This document shows positions 44,397 to 53,837 of a DNA stretch of 64,000 nt, piece by piece. The first letter of the stretch is position 1. Each line of letters begins with the position of its first letter. A program made the position numbers and the translations under genes. The DNA lies in the NCBI GenBank assembly GCA_025934735.1, contig JAICWP010000001.1, positions 62,001 through 126,000 of the forward strand, read 5' to 3'. This stretch comes from Terriglobales bacterium. GTDB taxonomy: Bacteria > Acidobacteriota > Terriglobia > Terriglobales > Acidobacteriaceae. The notes below the pieces were generated by a model, which was not told the DNA's origin, did not search any database, and worked only from the letters and a program-made list of their open reading frames with translations.

Positions 44397-47300
44397 GTGG
44401 AATTGAAGTGGGCTTCGAAAGCGGGCTCTGTGGTGTGTCGAATTGTGTGGGCGCAATTGCTTTTGCTGGCGGTTGCCGGACTTAGTTTCGGCGGCGGTAC
44501 GAGAGCCATGGCGGCGGCGCGGGTGCTTCCCCAGGCTTCTTCTACTGCACCCTCCGCCAAGAAATCGCAGCGCAGTCAAGTCCTGCTTAACTATGCCCGG
44601 CTTCCGCTGAGTTTCGAGCCCAACCTGGGCCAGAGCAATCCGCAAGTAAAATTCCTGGCGCGCGGCGAAGGCTATGGCCTTTTTTTGACGTCCAACCGCG
44701 CCCTGCTGAATGTTCGCGTGCCCAGTGCCCACCAGCAACAGGCGCGAGTCTTGAGCCTGCAACTTCTGGGCGCCAATCCCGCGGCGCGCGTTTTTCCCGA
44801 AGCTAAAATGGCGGGAGTCAGCAACTATCTGTTGGGCGGCGATCCTGGCCAGTGGCACACCAATGTCCCTCATTACGCCCGCGTTCACTACGTCGAAGTC
44901 TACCCGGGCGTAGACCTGGTGTACTACGGACGGCAGCGGCAATTGGAATACGATTTCGTGCTGGCCCCCGGAGCTGATCCCAACCACATCCGCCTGCAGG
45001 TGCAGGGAGCCCAAGGATTGAGCCTGAACCGCGAAGGCGCGCTGTTCATGGCATTGCCCGGAGGCGCCATCCAGATGCTCCCGCCGGTGGCTTACCAGCA
45101 ACTCGGCAAGAAGAAGCACCTGGTGGCGGCACGTTACCTGCTTGAGAACGGAAACCAGGTGGCCCTGCGCCTGGGCGATTACGATCGCAGCCGGGCCCTG
45201 GTTATTGATCCGCAGGTGAGTTACTCCACTTATTTAGGCGGCACCGGGAGCGAGACCGCGCCCGCCGTGGCCGTGGATGCGGCCTTCAATGCTTACGTCG
45301 CCGGCACCACCGCTTCCAGTAATTTCCCCACCACCGCAGGTGCATTGCAAACCAGCCTGAAAGGCACCACCACCAACGTATTTGTTACCAAGTTCAACTC
45401 GGCGGGCACGGGAGTACTGTTCTCCACCTATTTGGGGAGCACGGGAACCGATAGCGCCGCCGGTATCGCCGTGGATTCTGCTTTCAACCCCTATGTGGCC
45501 GGAACCACCAACGCCACCGACTTCCCCATCACCACCGCGAAAGCTGTTCCGGATACGCCAACGACCGCCGGAACCAACCATGTTTTTGTGACCGAACTGA
45601 ATCCGAGCGGCACTGGGCTGATTTATTCCACGTATCTCGCCGGTAACGGCGTGGACACCGCCAAGGGGGTGGCCGTGGGTCCGCAGGCCGGGACCGTGTT
45701 TGCCACCGGCACGACCACCTCTACCAATTTTGCTGGCGTGACCAAGCCCGCCGGACGCGGCACCAGCCAGTTCTTCGTCACCAAGCTCAACACCGGCAAG
45801 CTGGGCCTCGCTAGCCTGGTGTACTCCACCTACGTTGGCGGCACCACACCCAGTGCTGCGCTCACGGATGGCGGGGGGATCGCCGTAGATGCCGCCGGCA
45901 ACGCTTATATCACCGGCGGCACCAACTACAGCGACATGCCGAGGGTGAATGCTTTCCAGGCGGGATTGAATGGCACAGAAAACGCCTTCGTTGCCAAGCT
46001 TGACGCCAACGGTCTGTTCTCCGCCAAGACGTTCTTGACCTACCTGGGTGGAAACGGCGCCGATATTGGCAATGGCATAGCCGTTGACGCTGGCGGGAAT
46101 GCCTATGTCACCGGTTCAACCACTTCCAGCACTTTCCCCGTGTTGGCGGCCACCGGAAGCAGTATTTATCAAGGCACGTTCAGCGGCACCAGCGACGCTT
46201 TCCTGACGAAAGTAGCTTCCGCGGGTACTTCTCTGATTTGGTCTACTTTAATTGGCGGAAGCGGGATAACCAGCGGCCAGGCTGTAGCCGTGGACGGCAG
46301 CCAGAACGCGTTTGTCACCGGCTCTACCGATGGGGGTCTGAACGTGATCAACGCGACGAACCTCCAGGGCACGTATGGCGGCGGCGCGACCGATGCCTTC
46401 ATAGGAAAGTTCGACATCAGCGGCGGCGCTCAATTTGTGACCTACCGTGGCGGAACTGGCGATGATCATGGCACCGGCATCGCCTTGGACAGCAGCGGCA
46501 ATCCCTACGTCGCCGGCGATACCACCTCGACCGGCTTGGCGACATTGGGAGCTTTCCAATCCGCTCTCAATGGCACTGCGAGCGATGCTTTTGTGACCCA
46601 TTACATCGGCATCAGTACTCTGACCATGGCGGCCGCAGTCAACCCTAATCCCATTGGCATCGGCAACGCCGCCGTGTTTACGTTCACTATTACGAACACG
46701 GGACCGGATGCGGCAACGGCGGTCGTGTTCACCGATACGCTGCCCGGCAACGGCACCTTCCAGAGTGCCGCCCCCAGCCAGGGGGCGTGCTCGCCGCCCG
46801 CGGGCTCTACCTTCTCCTGTAGCCTGGGACAACTGCCCAATGGCGCAACCGCGACCGTCACCGTGCACATCACGGCCACTACCGCCGGCCCGCTGAGCGA
46901 CAGCGCTACCGTGGCCAGCAGTTCGCCCACCGGCGGCTCCTCCGCCGGCGTCAGCACCACGGTGAGCGACTACACCGTCTCTCTGAGTCCCGCCACCTCT
47001 ACGGTCACGGCCGGACAGGCCGCTACCTACACCGTGACCGTCTCGCCGGTGCCGGCCAACGCAGGATTCCCCAATGGAGTTTCGCTGAAGTGCGTCGGGT
47101 CCACCGTGCCCACCGCTACCCTGTGCGCTTTTTCCACCAACCCAGTGATCCCGAATGGCACGCCCGTGACCTCGTCCTTGACGATTTCCACCACGGCCCC
47201 GATTCCGGGCACCACTGCGGCCCTGTTTTCACGGGAGTTGCGGCGTATCTACGCGGTCATGCTGCCGCTGGGCGGGATTGCTTTTCTCGGCTTCGGACTG

Positions 47301-47510
47301 GGCGGCGATGACCGCCGGCGCAAGCGCGTGGCTGGGCTCTTCCTCCTGCTGCTGGTACTGGGTGTGACCGCGCTGCAGCCGGCGTGCAGCAGTTCCAGCA
47401 ACAAGGCTACGCCGCCTCCGTTCACTCCCACAGGAACCTACAAAATTACCGTGCAGGCCATTTCCGGCCCGGTCGTTCGTTCCACCACGCTGAAACTGGT
47501 GGTGCAATAA
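44397..47510 (+). CDS. exported SBBP-repeat / DUF11 surface protein
   Basis: 1037 residues from GTG 44397 (GGAGGA just upstream). Signal-like segment WAQLLLLAVAGLSFGGG, then a conserved N-terminal block (LPLSFEPNLGQSNPQVKFLA ... VYPGVDLVYYGRQRQLEYDF) found before SBBP repeats, about seven SBBP beta-propeller repeats (YSTYLGGTGSETAPAVAVDA, YVTGSTTSSTFPV, ATGTTTSTNF), a DUF11 domain (NPIGIGNAAVFTFTITNTGP), an Ig-like domain, and a C-terminal membrane segment MLPLGGIAFLGFGLGGDDRR plus LFLLLLVLGVTALQPACSSS. Probably cell-surface or outer-membrane associated; adhesion or binding role inferred. Confidence 0.85.
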   Translation: MELKWASKAGSVVCRIVWAQLLLLAVAGLSFGGGTRAMAAARVLPQASSTAPSAKKSQRSQVLLNYARLPLSFEPNLGQSNPQVKFLARGEGYGLFLTSNRALLNVRVPSAHQQQARVLSLQLLGANPAARVFPEAKMAGVSNYLLGGDPGQWHTNVPHYARVHYVEVYPGVDLVYYGRQRQLEYDFVLAPGADPNHIRLQVQGAQGLSLNREGALFMALPGGAIQMLPPVAYQQLGKKKHLVAARYLLENGNQVALRLGDYDRSRALVIDPQVSYSTYLGGTGSETAPAVAVDAAFNAYVAGTTASSNFPTTAGALQTSLKGTTTNVFVTKFNSAGTGVLFSTYLGSTGTDSAAGIAVDSAFNPYVAGTTNATDFPITTAKAVPDTPTTAGTNHVFVTELNPSGTGLIYSTYLAGNGVDTAKGVAVGPQAGTVFATGTTTSTNFAGVTKPAGRGTSQFFVTKLNTGKLGLASLVYSTYVGGTTPSAALTDGGGIAVDAAGNAYITGGTNYSDMPRVNAFQAGLNGTENAFVAKLDANGLFSAKTFLTYLGGNGADIGNGIAVDAGGNAYVTGSTTSSTFPVLAATGSSIYQGTFSGTSDAFLTKVASAGTSLIWSTLIGGSGITSGQAVAVDGSQNAFVTGSTDGGLNVINATNLQGTYGGGATDAFIGKFDISGGAQFVTYRGGTGDDHGTGIALDSSGNPYVAGDTTSTGLATLGAFQSALNGTASDAFVTHYIGISTLTMAAAVNPNPIGIGNAAVFTFTITNTGPDAATAVVFTDTLPGNGTFQSAAPSQGACSPPAGSTFSCSLGQLPNGATATVTVHITATTAGPLSDSATVASSSPTGGSSAGVSTTVSDYTVSLSPATSTVTAGQAATYTVTVSPVPANAGFPNGVSLKCVGSTVPTATLCAFSTNPVIPNGTPVTSSLTISTTAPIPGTTAALFSRELRRIYAVMLPLGGIAFLGFGLGGDDRRRKRVAGLFLLLLVLGVTALQPACSSSSNKATPPPFTPTGTYKITVQAISGPVVRSTTLKLVVQ

Positions 47511-47514
47511 GAAA

Positions 47515-47590
47515 GGTTTCAAAGTTTCAGGGTTTCAAAGTTTCTGCGATATTTGCGGAAACCTTGAACCTTCTGAACCTTTGAAACCTA
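47515..47590. repeat. GAAACC/GGTTTC inverted word repeat
   Basis: Left: AAGGTTTCAAAGTTTCAGGG repeated; right: its inverse (GGAAACCTTGAACC ... CTTTGAAACC). Imperfect hairpin between the convergent SBBP and oxidoreductase genes. The same words occur at 3612-3650, 10150-10205 and 32845-32900. Confidence 0.6.
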
Positions 47591-47652
47591 TGGACGACTG
47601 GATGTAACACCCGCGCTGCTCCCGCTCCGCTCGTCTGAAACGCTACTTCGAG

Positions 47653-49017
47653 CTATGCGCTCTTGATCTTCTTTGCCGCCGCGTCCCATACCGCCACCGT
47701 CTTGTTGAAATACGAATAATTGGACAGGTGACAGCCGAGAGCGGCGTTGTTGCCGAATATTTCATTTTCCACCACCGGCTTCCGCGTGCGCACTGCGTTG
47801 AAGAAGTTAGCCTGGTGGTCGGCAACATCGTCGTAACCCGGCGGCACCTTGAAGCTTTCCGCTTCCTCGTCCACGTTGAAGTGCAGCGGCTCTGGCTGCG
47901 GGTGCTCCTGCTGCCACTGCTTCAAGTACTGCTCGCGCAGTCGCTTGGGCCAGCCGTAAATCGAGTACGACTCCGGCTGCGGCCGCGTGTCCTGCGGCCG
48001 GTAGGTGAGGGTGGAATCCTTGATAATCATCGTGCCCTTGGTTCCGTAGAACCCGATGAACTCCCCGCCTTCATTGTTCAGGTTGCAGCGTATGGCGGTT
48101 CGGAAGTTGGGGTAGTCGTAATAAGTCTCGATCAGGTCAGGGAAGTCGCGGCCGTCTTTCCAGCGGAACAGCCCGCCGGCGGATTGCGCCCGCTGTGCCA
48201 CCATGTTGGTGCCGGTAATGAAATGAATGCCGGAAATCAGGTGCACAAACAGGTCGCCGGCCAGGCCCTCGCCGTAGTCCTCGAAGCAGCGCCAGCGGAA
48301 GAAGCGCACCGGATCGAAAGGACGCTTGGGCGCGTCTTGCAGAAAAGCGTTCCAGTCAATCGTCTGCGGGCTGGCGTCGGGAGGGATGGGATACACCCAC
48401 GCGCCGCTGGCGGTGTTGCGGTCCCAGTAAGCCTCGATGGCGCACACCTGACCCAGCTTGCCGGAATCGTAAATTTCCTTGGCCTTGGCATACAGAATCG
48501 AGCTCACGCGCTGGCTGCCCACCTGCAGCATGCGCTTGTTCTTATGCACCGCGTCCATAATCGCGAAGCCGTCTTCCACCGTGTGCGACATGGGCTTCTC
48601 GCAATACACGTCCTTACCCGCCGCGCAGGCGTCCTCCACTACCTTGCGATGGTGGTGATCGGTAACCGCCACAATCACGGCGTCCACGTCCTTGCGGTCC
48701 AGGATCTGCCGGTAATCGCGGGTGGCGGGGACTTGCTTCTGCACCGCTTCCTGGGCGGCCTGGTGGCGCGAGTCGTACAGATCGCAGACGCCCACGCACT
48801 CAATGCCGGGAACCGACAACGACGATTGCAGGAGTTCGCAGCCGCGCACGCCCGTGCCGATGGAGGCAAAGCGCACCATGTCGCTGGGCGGCACCGGGCC
48901 TGGCGATGCCCACAACGCTCTCGGTTCCAGAATGGTGACTTTGGCGGCCAGGCCGGCTGCAGCCGCGCCCGCCCCCAGCAGCATGAAATCGCGCCGTGAT
49001 AAGGAGCTCTTATTCAT
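47653..49017 (-). CDS. TAT-exported Gfo/Idh/MocA family oxidoreductase
   Basis: 454 residues from ATG 49017; the longer frame to 49110 lacks support. The twin-arginine signal SLSRRDFMLLGAGAAAAGLA precedes a Rossmann domain (VRFASIGTGVRGCELLQSS, VGVCDLYDSRHQAAQ) with the family motif CEKPMSHTVEDG, then the C-terminal alpha/beta domain (WDRNTASGAWVYP, GLAGDLFVHLISGIHFITGT). Typical periplasmic glucose-fructose-oxidoreductase-like protein with NAD(P). Sugar substrate unknown. Confidence 0.92.
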   Translation of the reverse strand: MNKSSLSRRDFMLLGAGAAAAGLAAKVTILEPRALWASPGPVPPSDMVRFASIGTGVRGCELLQSSLSVPGIECVGVCDLYDSRHQAAQEAVQKQVPATRDYRQILDRKDVDAVIVAVTDHHHRKVVEDACAAGKDVYCEKPMSHTVEDGFAIMDAVHKNKRMLQVGSQRVSSILYAKAKEIYDSGKLGQVCAIEAYWDRNTASGAWVYPIPPDASPQTIDWNAFLQDAPKRPFDPVRFFRWRCFEDYGEGLAGDLFVHLISGIHFITGTNMVAQRAQSAGGLFRWKDGRDFPDLIETYYDYPNFRTAIRCNLNNEGGEFIGFYGTKGTMIIKDSTLTYRPQDTRPQPESYSIYGWPKRLREQYLKQWQQEHPQPEPLHFNVDEEAESFKVPPGYDDVADHQANFFNAVRTRKPVVENEIFGNNAALGCHLSNYSYFNKTVAVWDAAAKKIKSA

Positions 49018-49422
49018 GAATCGTGTGCCTCTCGAGGATTCGGCTCTGCTTGCCGGCCGGTTTGAGTGTAGCTGGCGATTGTAGCGCAGGAGGGCAGCTT
49101 GTGTTGTCATGGGGAGCTTCGCTCCGTTGCACGCTGGGGTTCTGCCCGCCGAAAACCATGGTGTTACGGGGCTCTGCCCGTCGAAGACTGTGTGGGGGCG
49201 GGGCTCTGCCCCGCCCTGCAGCAGAAGATGCCCACCAATGTCTTGTACAACGCTCTCAAACCTCCGTTGCCCCTAGTTTCTGTCTCATTCCGGGGGATGC
49301 GAAGGGAGCGCGGCGAGGCTGCGCGAACGAGAACCAATTTTTTTGGTCAGGAGAACCGGCTCGGATCGTCGTTTATACGGCGCAAGGGATGCGCGCCCGA
49401 AGTCCTGCCACTGTCAGGAAAA
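49018..49422. other. intergenic region with GGGGCTCTGCCCC hairpins
   Basis: No supported gene. Holds a hairpin GGGCGGGGC-TCT-GCCCCGCCC at 49196-49216 and a weaker relative near 49166-49182 (ACGGGGCTCTGCCCGT), plus short open frames on both strands without family or ribosome sites. Confidence 0.5.
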
Positions 49423-49827
49423 CTACCCCTGCCGCCAGCCTACGACTTCCTTCAATCCATCGCTCCGGGTCTGTTCGAAAAGCCGGACCAGGTGCCGGCA
49501 ATGCTCAAATTCATGGATGTCGGCCCAGACCTCGGCCTGCCAGCTCTTGTCATGGCTGGCGGCTTCGCCGCAGGTGGCGCAGCGGGTATAGAGTCGGACC
49601 GGGGACGGCTTCTCCACCTCGCCCGCATCCGGCAGTTCAATAAACACTACGCGCACGTCCTGGATTTCGTCGTTGTCCGCCACTTCATGCTCGTAGCGCA
49701 ATAGGTAGGGGAACCCCAGCTTGCGGGCTTCCAGTTCCGCTTCCAGACGGCTGTTGAACGGGCCATATTCCGCCCGGTTGTGTTCGATGGTGTCGCAGGC
49801 CATCCAGAACGTTTCTTTGTAGGTCAT
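49423..49827 (-). CDS. hypothetical protein
   Basis: 134 residues from ATG 49827. N-terminal helix TYKETFWMACDTIEHNRAEY and NSRLEAELEARKLGF, a beta part VADNDEIQDVRVVFIELPD, a CxxC pair (CATCGEAASHDKSW) and an acidic/His helix HEFEHCRHLVRLFEQTR. The CxxC with nearby His could bind a metal. No family recognised, but the composition is clearly coding. Confidence 0.65.
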   Translation of the reverse strand: MTYKETFWMACDTIEHNRAEYGPFNSRLEAELEARKLGFPYLLRYEHEVADNDEIQDVRVVFIELPDAGEVEKPSPVRLYTRCATCGEAASHDKSWQAEVWADIHEFEHCRHLVRLFEQTRSDGLKEVVGWRQG

Positions 49828-50138
49828 CAGGGCCTCAGAACCTTGTGTTTCACCGGATCTTCCCGGCAGAGCGTTGAAGAAGGCTCCAAAATAGCAATCG
49901 CTTTGCCGCAAGCCGAAACTCCTAAGTTGTTGAATGTGAATGGCGCTCTGCCTCGCCTTGGCACGGCGGATTGCAAGCTTTTGCGCAGTTTTGCCGAGTC
50001 CAAGCCAGCCCTTGAGCGGACCAACCTTGTCTCAGTTGGAAAACGGCCCCGTCTGGTGACTCCGGTAACTTGTGGCCGCCACCAGGTAACGTCATAACAT
50101 GGTCGAAACCAAATAGTTGTAATCAAGACAGGAGAGGC
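49828..50138. other. intergenic region, no gene seen
   Basis: Between two divergent genes. I see no supported ORF, tRNA or clear hairpin; it must contain promoters for both, but no confident -35/-10 pair stands out. Confidence 0.4.
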
Positions 50139-50831
50139 ATGGGCCGGCGCAAGCAGGAACGCACCGCGGCCAAACTCGCACTCAAGCTCTGGGGCACGGA
50201 TAGCTCCGGACAGCCCTTTATTGAGGCGGTGACCACGCGCAATATCAGCGCCGAGGGCGTGCTGCTGGAAGGCGTGCGCCACAAGCTCAAGCCCGGCGAC
50301 GCCGTGGGCTTAACCTATAAGCAGAAGAAAGCTCGATTTCGGGTCAGCTGGGTAGGCGAGGCGGGTGGCGAGGAAGAGGGTCTTCTGGGCTTGGCAAACG
50401 CCGAAACGGGCCAGTCGCTATGGGACATGCCCCTGCCCCCGCACGCGCCCGATCCCTATATGCCCGCCAAAGTTGCCGACCGCCGCCGCTTTCCCCGCTT
50501 TGAGTGCAAGGCCAGCGTGGAGGTGCGGCTGGAATCCGGTTCGCCGGTGCGCGGCAACCTGGTGGATGTCAGCCTGGGCGGTTGCTACATCGAAATGATG
50601 ATTCCCCTGCCGGTCAGCACGCAACTGAACCTGGCGATCTGGCTGGACCGTGGCAAACTGGAAACACCCGGTCTGGTGACCAGCAGCCATGCCGGTTTCG
50701 GCATAGGCGTGAAGTTCATCGGCATGGGCAAGCCTGAGCGCCAGGCGTTGGAGCAGTATCTGGCCGAGCAGGCGGTCCTGAGCCGCCCTGCCGGCAGCCG
50801 CGCGAGGGCCGCCACCACTCACCGCCGCTAG
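50139..50831 (+). CDS. tandem PilZ domain protein
   Basis: 230 residues from ATG 50139 with GGAGAG at four to five bases. First PilZ-like domain RRKQERTAAKLALKLWGT...TTRNISAEGVLLEGV (residues 3-105); second RRRFPRFECKASVEVRLESG...LVDVSLGGCYIEMMIPLPVS (residues 115-210). The second keeps the RxxxR and DxSxxGG motifs and should bind c-di-GMP; the first has RNISAEG. C-terminal basic tail. Confidence 0.85.
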   Translation: MGRRKQERTAAKLALKLWGTDSSGQPFIEAVTTRNISAEGVLLEGVRHKLKPGDAVGLTYKQKKARFRVSWVGEAGGEEEGLLGLANAETGQSLWDMPLPPHAPDPYMPAKVADRRRFPRFECKASVEVRLESGSPVRGNLVDVSLGGCYIEMMIPLPVSTQLNLAIWLDRGKLETPGLVTSSHAGFGIGVKFIGMGKPERQALEQYLAEQAVLSRPAGSRARAATTHRR

Positions 50832-50914
50832 ACGCCCCATCAGCGACACACATTCCCCGCGTAACCACTCCCAAATTACTAAGCCAGAAATTGGTCTGGG
50901 CGACCCACGCTCCG

Positions 50915-51358
50915 TCAGTTCGCCGTGTCCCACATTTCCTGCACCACATTCCAGGGCACAGTTGGGCGGCCACCACGGCTCGCCAGGCAGCGCTCCAGGG
51001 TGGCGGAAAGGTACAGGTGGCGGAAAGGTTTGGTGAGGAACTCCTGGGCTCCGCTGACGAAGGCCTCCAGCGCCTTGCGGGGATCGGGAGCCCCGGAGCA
51101 CATGATCACCTTGAGGGTAGGGCGGATCTGCAGCAGCTGGCGCAGGGTTTCCAGCCCGTCCATTCCCGGCATATTGACGTCGAGCAGGACCACATCCGGA
51201 ACCAGGCCGGAAGTCAACAACTGGACCGCTTCCAGGCCTCCATTGGCGGTTTGCACCCGATACGAGTCCAGTTCGAGCAGGGTGCGCACGTATTGCAGCA
51301 TGGCGGCATCATCGTCCACTACCAGCACGATGATCGGTGTGCTCTCGGGGGAGGGCAT
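50915..51358 (-). CDS. receiver-only response regulator
   Basis: 147 residues: a single REC domain with acidic pocket IVLVVDDDAAM, phosphoryl aspartate in VVLLDVNMPGMDG and lysine in FLTKPF, and no output domain. The stretch AMLQYVRTLLELDSYRVQTA closely matches the REC of the NtrC-type regulator at 57225 (GMLRYIRTLLEVDSYKVETA), so the two are paralogues. It follows two stand-alone LuxR HTH proteins on the same strand. Confidence 0.92.
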   Translation of the reverse strand: MPSPESTPIIVLVVDDDAAMLQYVRTLLELDSYRVQTANGGLEAVQLLTSGLVPDVVLLDVNMPGMDGLETLRQLLQIRPTLKVIMCSGAPDPRKALEAFVSGAQEFLTKPFRHLYLSATLERCLASRGGRPTVPWNVVQEMWDTAN

Positions 51359-51722
51359 AAATTAAAAAGCTGCTGCACAACAAGGGGTGCACGCTGGCTC
51401 GGTGTACGCCTGCGGACCGGCCCCGGTCAATGGCCATTCGCGGGTGACAAACGTTGGCCTCTCAGCGAGATGCACAGCATCCACAGCGCCCTGCCAGGAA
51501 ATGGTGCAGGCCGAATCCCGTCCCAGTACGGGCCGGCGCCACAGCCGCGTGTGGCAATACGCAACATCGCTTGCGCCTACGTAGATGCCGGCACGGACCC
51601 GATTCTGCCTGTGGAAAACCGGGCTAACCAGCTTTGCTCTCAACAAACCTACGCTTGCAGAGGGGGAGCGCCGCAGGCTTTCGCCAAGTCGAGTGCCTGG
51701 CCCACAGCGCCCCAGGATCAAG
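51359..51722. other. intergenic region, no supported gene
   Basis: The only long frames are antisense-like, without ribosome sites or domain signals. No hairpin of note seen. Confidence 0.35.
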
Positions 51723-52007
51723 TCAGCGGCCAGCCACCGCTTGCTTCGCCTCCAGCGGCCGCGGACGCGTTTCCGCCCCTTCCGCCAGAATCAGCCCGCG
51801 CCAGCCTTCGCCGCCGTGGTTGGCGATATAGAGCGCCAGTTCCAGGCGGCTCCACACACCCAGCTTGTCGAAAATTACGCGCAGGTAATTTTTCACCACC
51901 TGCTCCGTGGTGCCGATGGTTTGCCCGATTTCGCGGTTGGTCATGCCCTCCCATACCAGGGCGGCAACTTCGATTTCCCTTGGAGTTAAACGATTCCGTG
52001 GTTGCAT
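51723..52007 (-). CDS. stand-alone LuxR-type HTH protein 1
   Basis: 94 residues from ATG 52007 (GGGAG upstream). The GerE/LuxR HTH is at residues 7-62: RLTPREIEVAALVWEGMTNR, then EIGQTIGTTEQVVKNYLRVI. No receiver, no sensor. The 30-residue C-terminal tail is variable. Its start overlaps the end of the upstream HTH gene by 22 bases, so the two are coupled. Confidence 0.87.
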   Translation of the reverse strand: MQPRNRLTPREIEVAALVWEGMTNREIGQTIGTTEQVVKNYLRVIFDKLGVWSRLELALYIANHGGEGWRGLILAEGAETRPRPLEAKQAVAGR

Positions 52008-52225
52008 TGCACTTGCTCCCGCCACACCAGTGCTGTGGCCAGTTTGACCCGCTTGCGCCCGCCGTCAATCCCGGCGCGCTGAAACAGCGAGCGCAGGTGC
52101 TGCTTGACGGTACGCGGGCTAATGTTGAGTTCGCTGGCAATTTCCTTGTTGCTGCAGCCTTCCAGCAGCAGCCGCAGAATTTGCCCATCCCGTTGCGTGA
52201 CCTTGAATTCCTTTAAGTCCGTCAT
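51986..52225 (-). CDS. stand-alone LuxR-type HTH protein 2
   Basis: 79 residues from ATG 52225 (GTGAGGC at five bases). HTH: VTQRDGQILRLLLEGCSNKE, then IASELNISPRTVKQHLRSLF. Compared with protein 1 the tail is short. Together with protein 1 and the receiver-only gene downstream it looks like a split response-regulator set. Confidence 0.87.
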   Translation of the reverse strand: MTDLKEFKVTQRDGQILRLLLEGCSNKEIASELNISPRTVKQHLRSLFQRAGIDGGRKRVKLATALVWREQVQCNHGIV

Positions 52226-52568
52226 GATTGCCTCACAAAGCATCTTCGCTTTGCTTTCGCTACTGCCGTACCGTGGAGCAAGTCATTATCCAAAAGGAAC
52301 CTCCGGCTCGCGCTGCGCTCTACTCCATTGTGGTTGCAAGTACTTGCGGCGCTTACATAAAAAGATTGTGGATCACACACCCGGTCCGTAGATCCGGCGC
52401 ATTTCCCGAAACGGGCAGTCTTCTCCTGGAATCAATGCCCTGTTCCGGGCCACGCTTCCCGTTTTTGCCCGAGAACATCCGTGATCATGGGGCTGCTGCC
52501 GTAAATCGCCCCTTTTGGCCGGAATCCCCTCCAAATGGGGTAGGCTGGAACGCCGAGGAGGGTTAACC
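52226..52568. other. intergenic region between divergent HTH and YncE-like genes
   Basis: No gene. Contains scattered GC-rich inverted words and an AT-rich patch at about 52355-52375 (CATAAAAAGATTGTG). The ribosome site of the YncE-like gene (GAGGAGG) lies at its right end. Confidence 0.4.
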
Positions 52569-53564
52569 ATGCGCAGCTTCAGAATATTGCCTTTAGCGAT
52601 GCTGTTGCTGGCGGCTCAACTGGGCGCCCAGACCCTGAAGCCGGTGGCCACCATCAATCTGCCGGGGCCGGCGGGCAAGCGCTTCGATTACCTGACCATT
52701 GATTACCAGGACCACTACCTGCTTTCCGCCCACCTGGGCGCCGGCATTCTTTATGTGATTGACCTCAGGACCAACCGACTGCTCAAGGCCATTGCGAATG
52801 TGCCCGGGGTGGAAGGCGTGGAGTATGTGCCCGAGTTGCACAAGGTGTACACCTCTGACTGGCTCGAGAACAAAATCGGGGTGATTGACCTGCGCCAGTT
52901 CAAGGTCATCAAGAAGATTCCCACTCGCGACAAGCCCGACGGCAGCGCCTACGCCCCGCCCTTTCACAAGCTGTATGTTTCCGATGAGCGCGGGAAAACC
53001 GAGGCGGTCATTGATGTGCGCACCGACGCGGCGGTCAAGAACCTGGCCTTCGACAGCGAAACCGGCATGCCGCAATATGATCCGGTGGCCCGCAAGGTGT
53101 ACCTGAATTTGCAGGACCAGAACATTTTCGCGGTCGTTGATCCCGAGAGCGACCAGGTGGTGGCCCGCTACCCCGTGGGCAGGTGCCGGGGAAATCACGG
53201 CATGGCGCTGGACGTGGAGCATCGCCGTGCCTTTCTCTCCTGCGAAGAGAACGACCTGCTGACGGTGTTCGACCTGGAAAAGCACGTCCCCATTGCCTAC
53301 CTCGCCCTGGCCGGCGGCGGCGATGTGGTGAAGTACGATCCCGGCCTGCGCCGCATTTATGAAGCCTGCTACAGCGGCGCCATCTCCGTGTTCCAGGAAG
53401 AGGATGCCGACCACTTCCGCAAGCTGGAAGATTTCCCCGTGCAGAAGAAAGTGCACAGCCTGGCGGTGGACACGGAAACGCACCGGGTTTACGCGCCCGA
53501 GCAGGAGGAGAACGGCAAGCCGGTTGCCAAGATGGTGGTGTATGAAGCGGTGGGTAGGCGCTAG
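52569..53564 (+). CDS. exported YncE-like beta-propeller protein
   Basis: 331 residues from ATG 52569 with GAGGAGG at eight bases. Signal peptide MRSFRILPLAMLLLAAQLGA. Several NHL/YVTN-type blades: ILYVIDLRTNRLLKAIANVP, VYTSDWLENKIGVIDLRQFK, KTEAVIDVRTDAAVKNLAFD, NIFAVVDPESDQVVARYPVG, HRVYAPEQ. Periplasmic seven-bladed propeller of unknown ligand. Monocistronic. Confidence 0.87.
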   Translation: MRSFRILPLAMLLLAAQLGAQTLKPVATINLPGPAGKRFDYLTIDYQDHYLLSAHLGAGILYVIDLRTNRLLKAIANVPGVEGVEYVPELHKVYTSDWLENKIGVIDLRQFKVIKKIPTRDKPDGSAYAPPFHKLYVSDERGKTEAVIDVRTDAAVKNLAFDSETGMPQYDPVARKVYLNLQDQNIFAVVDPESDQVVARYPVGRCRGNHGMALDVEHRRAFLSCEENDLLTVFDLEKHVPIAYLALAGGGDVVKYDPGLRRIYEACYSGAISVFQEEDADHFRKLEDFPVQKKVHSLAVDTETHRVYAPEQEENGKPVAKMVVYEAVGRR

Positions 53565-53706
53565 CTGACAATTGTCCGGTGGCTTGTACTCCTGCCCCGA
53601 CCGCCTGGGCCAGGAGCGGCAGACCCATATTCTGAATGGCGTTGCCGAGATTCCCGCCTAACGTGAGGTCGTGCGGAAGGAATAGGCGTGAATCTTTGGA
53701 ATTCGC

Positions 53707-53741
53707 AGCAGGCTCCGAGGGGACGAGCCAAAGAGCCTGCT
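53707..53741. repeat. hairpin direct repeat, copy 1 (upstream of pilin)
   Basis: AGCAGGCTC ... GAGCCTGCT, nine-base arms around a loop beginning CGAGGGGACGAGCC. An almost identical copy in the same orientation is at 54216-54254, so the two bracket the Flp-type pilin gene. Confidence 0.8.
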
Positions 53742-53837
53742 CCGAAGATGCAAGCGTGGGAAAGTACCAGTAGAAGTTACCAATCCTCGTGCCTCGCCCA
53801 GAAGCGGAGTGCCACGGATTTTAGCAACGTCCGAAAC

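Noticed and set aside
53565-53700. Possible protein remnant on the minus strand (AIQNMGLPLLAQAVGAG)
   Set aside because: No start or stop near it, and the frame continues antisense through the YncE-like gene, so it is not supported.
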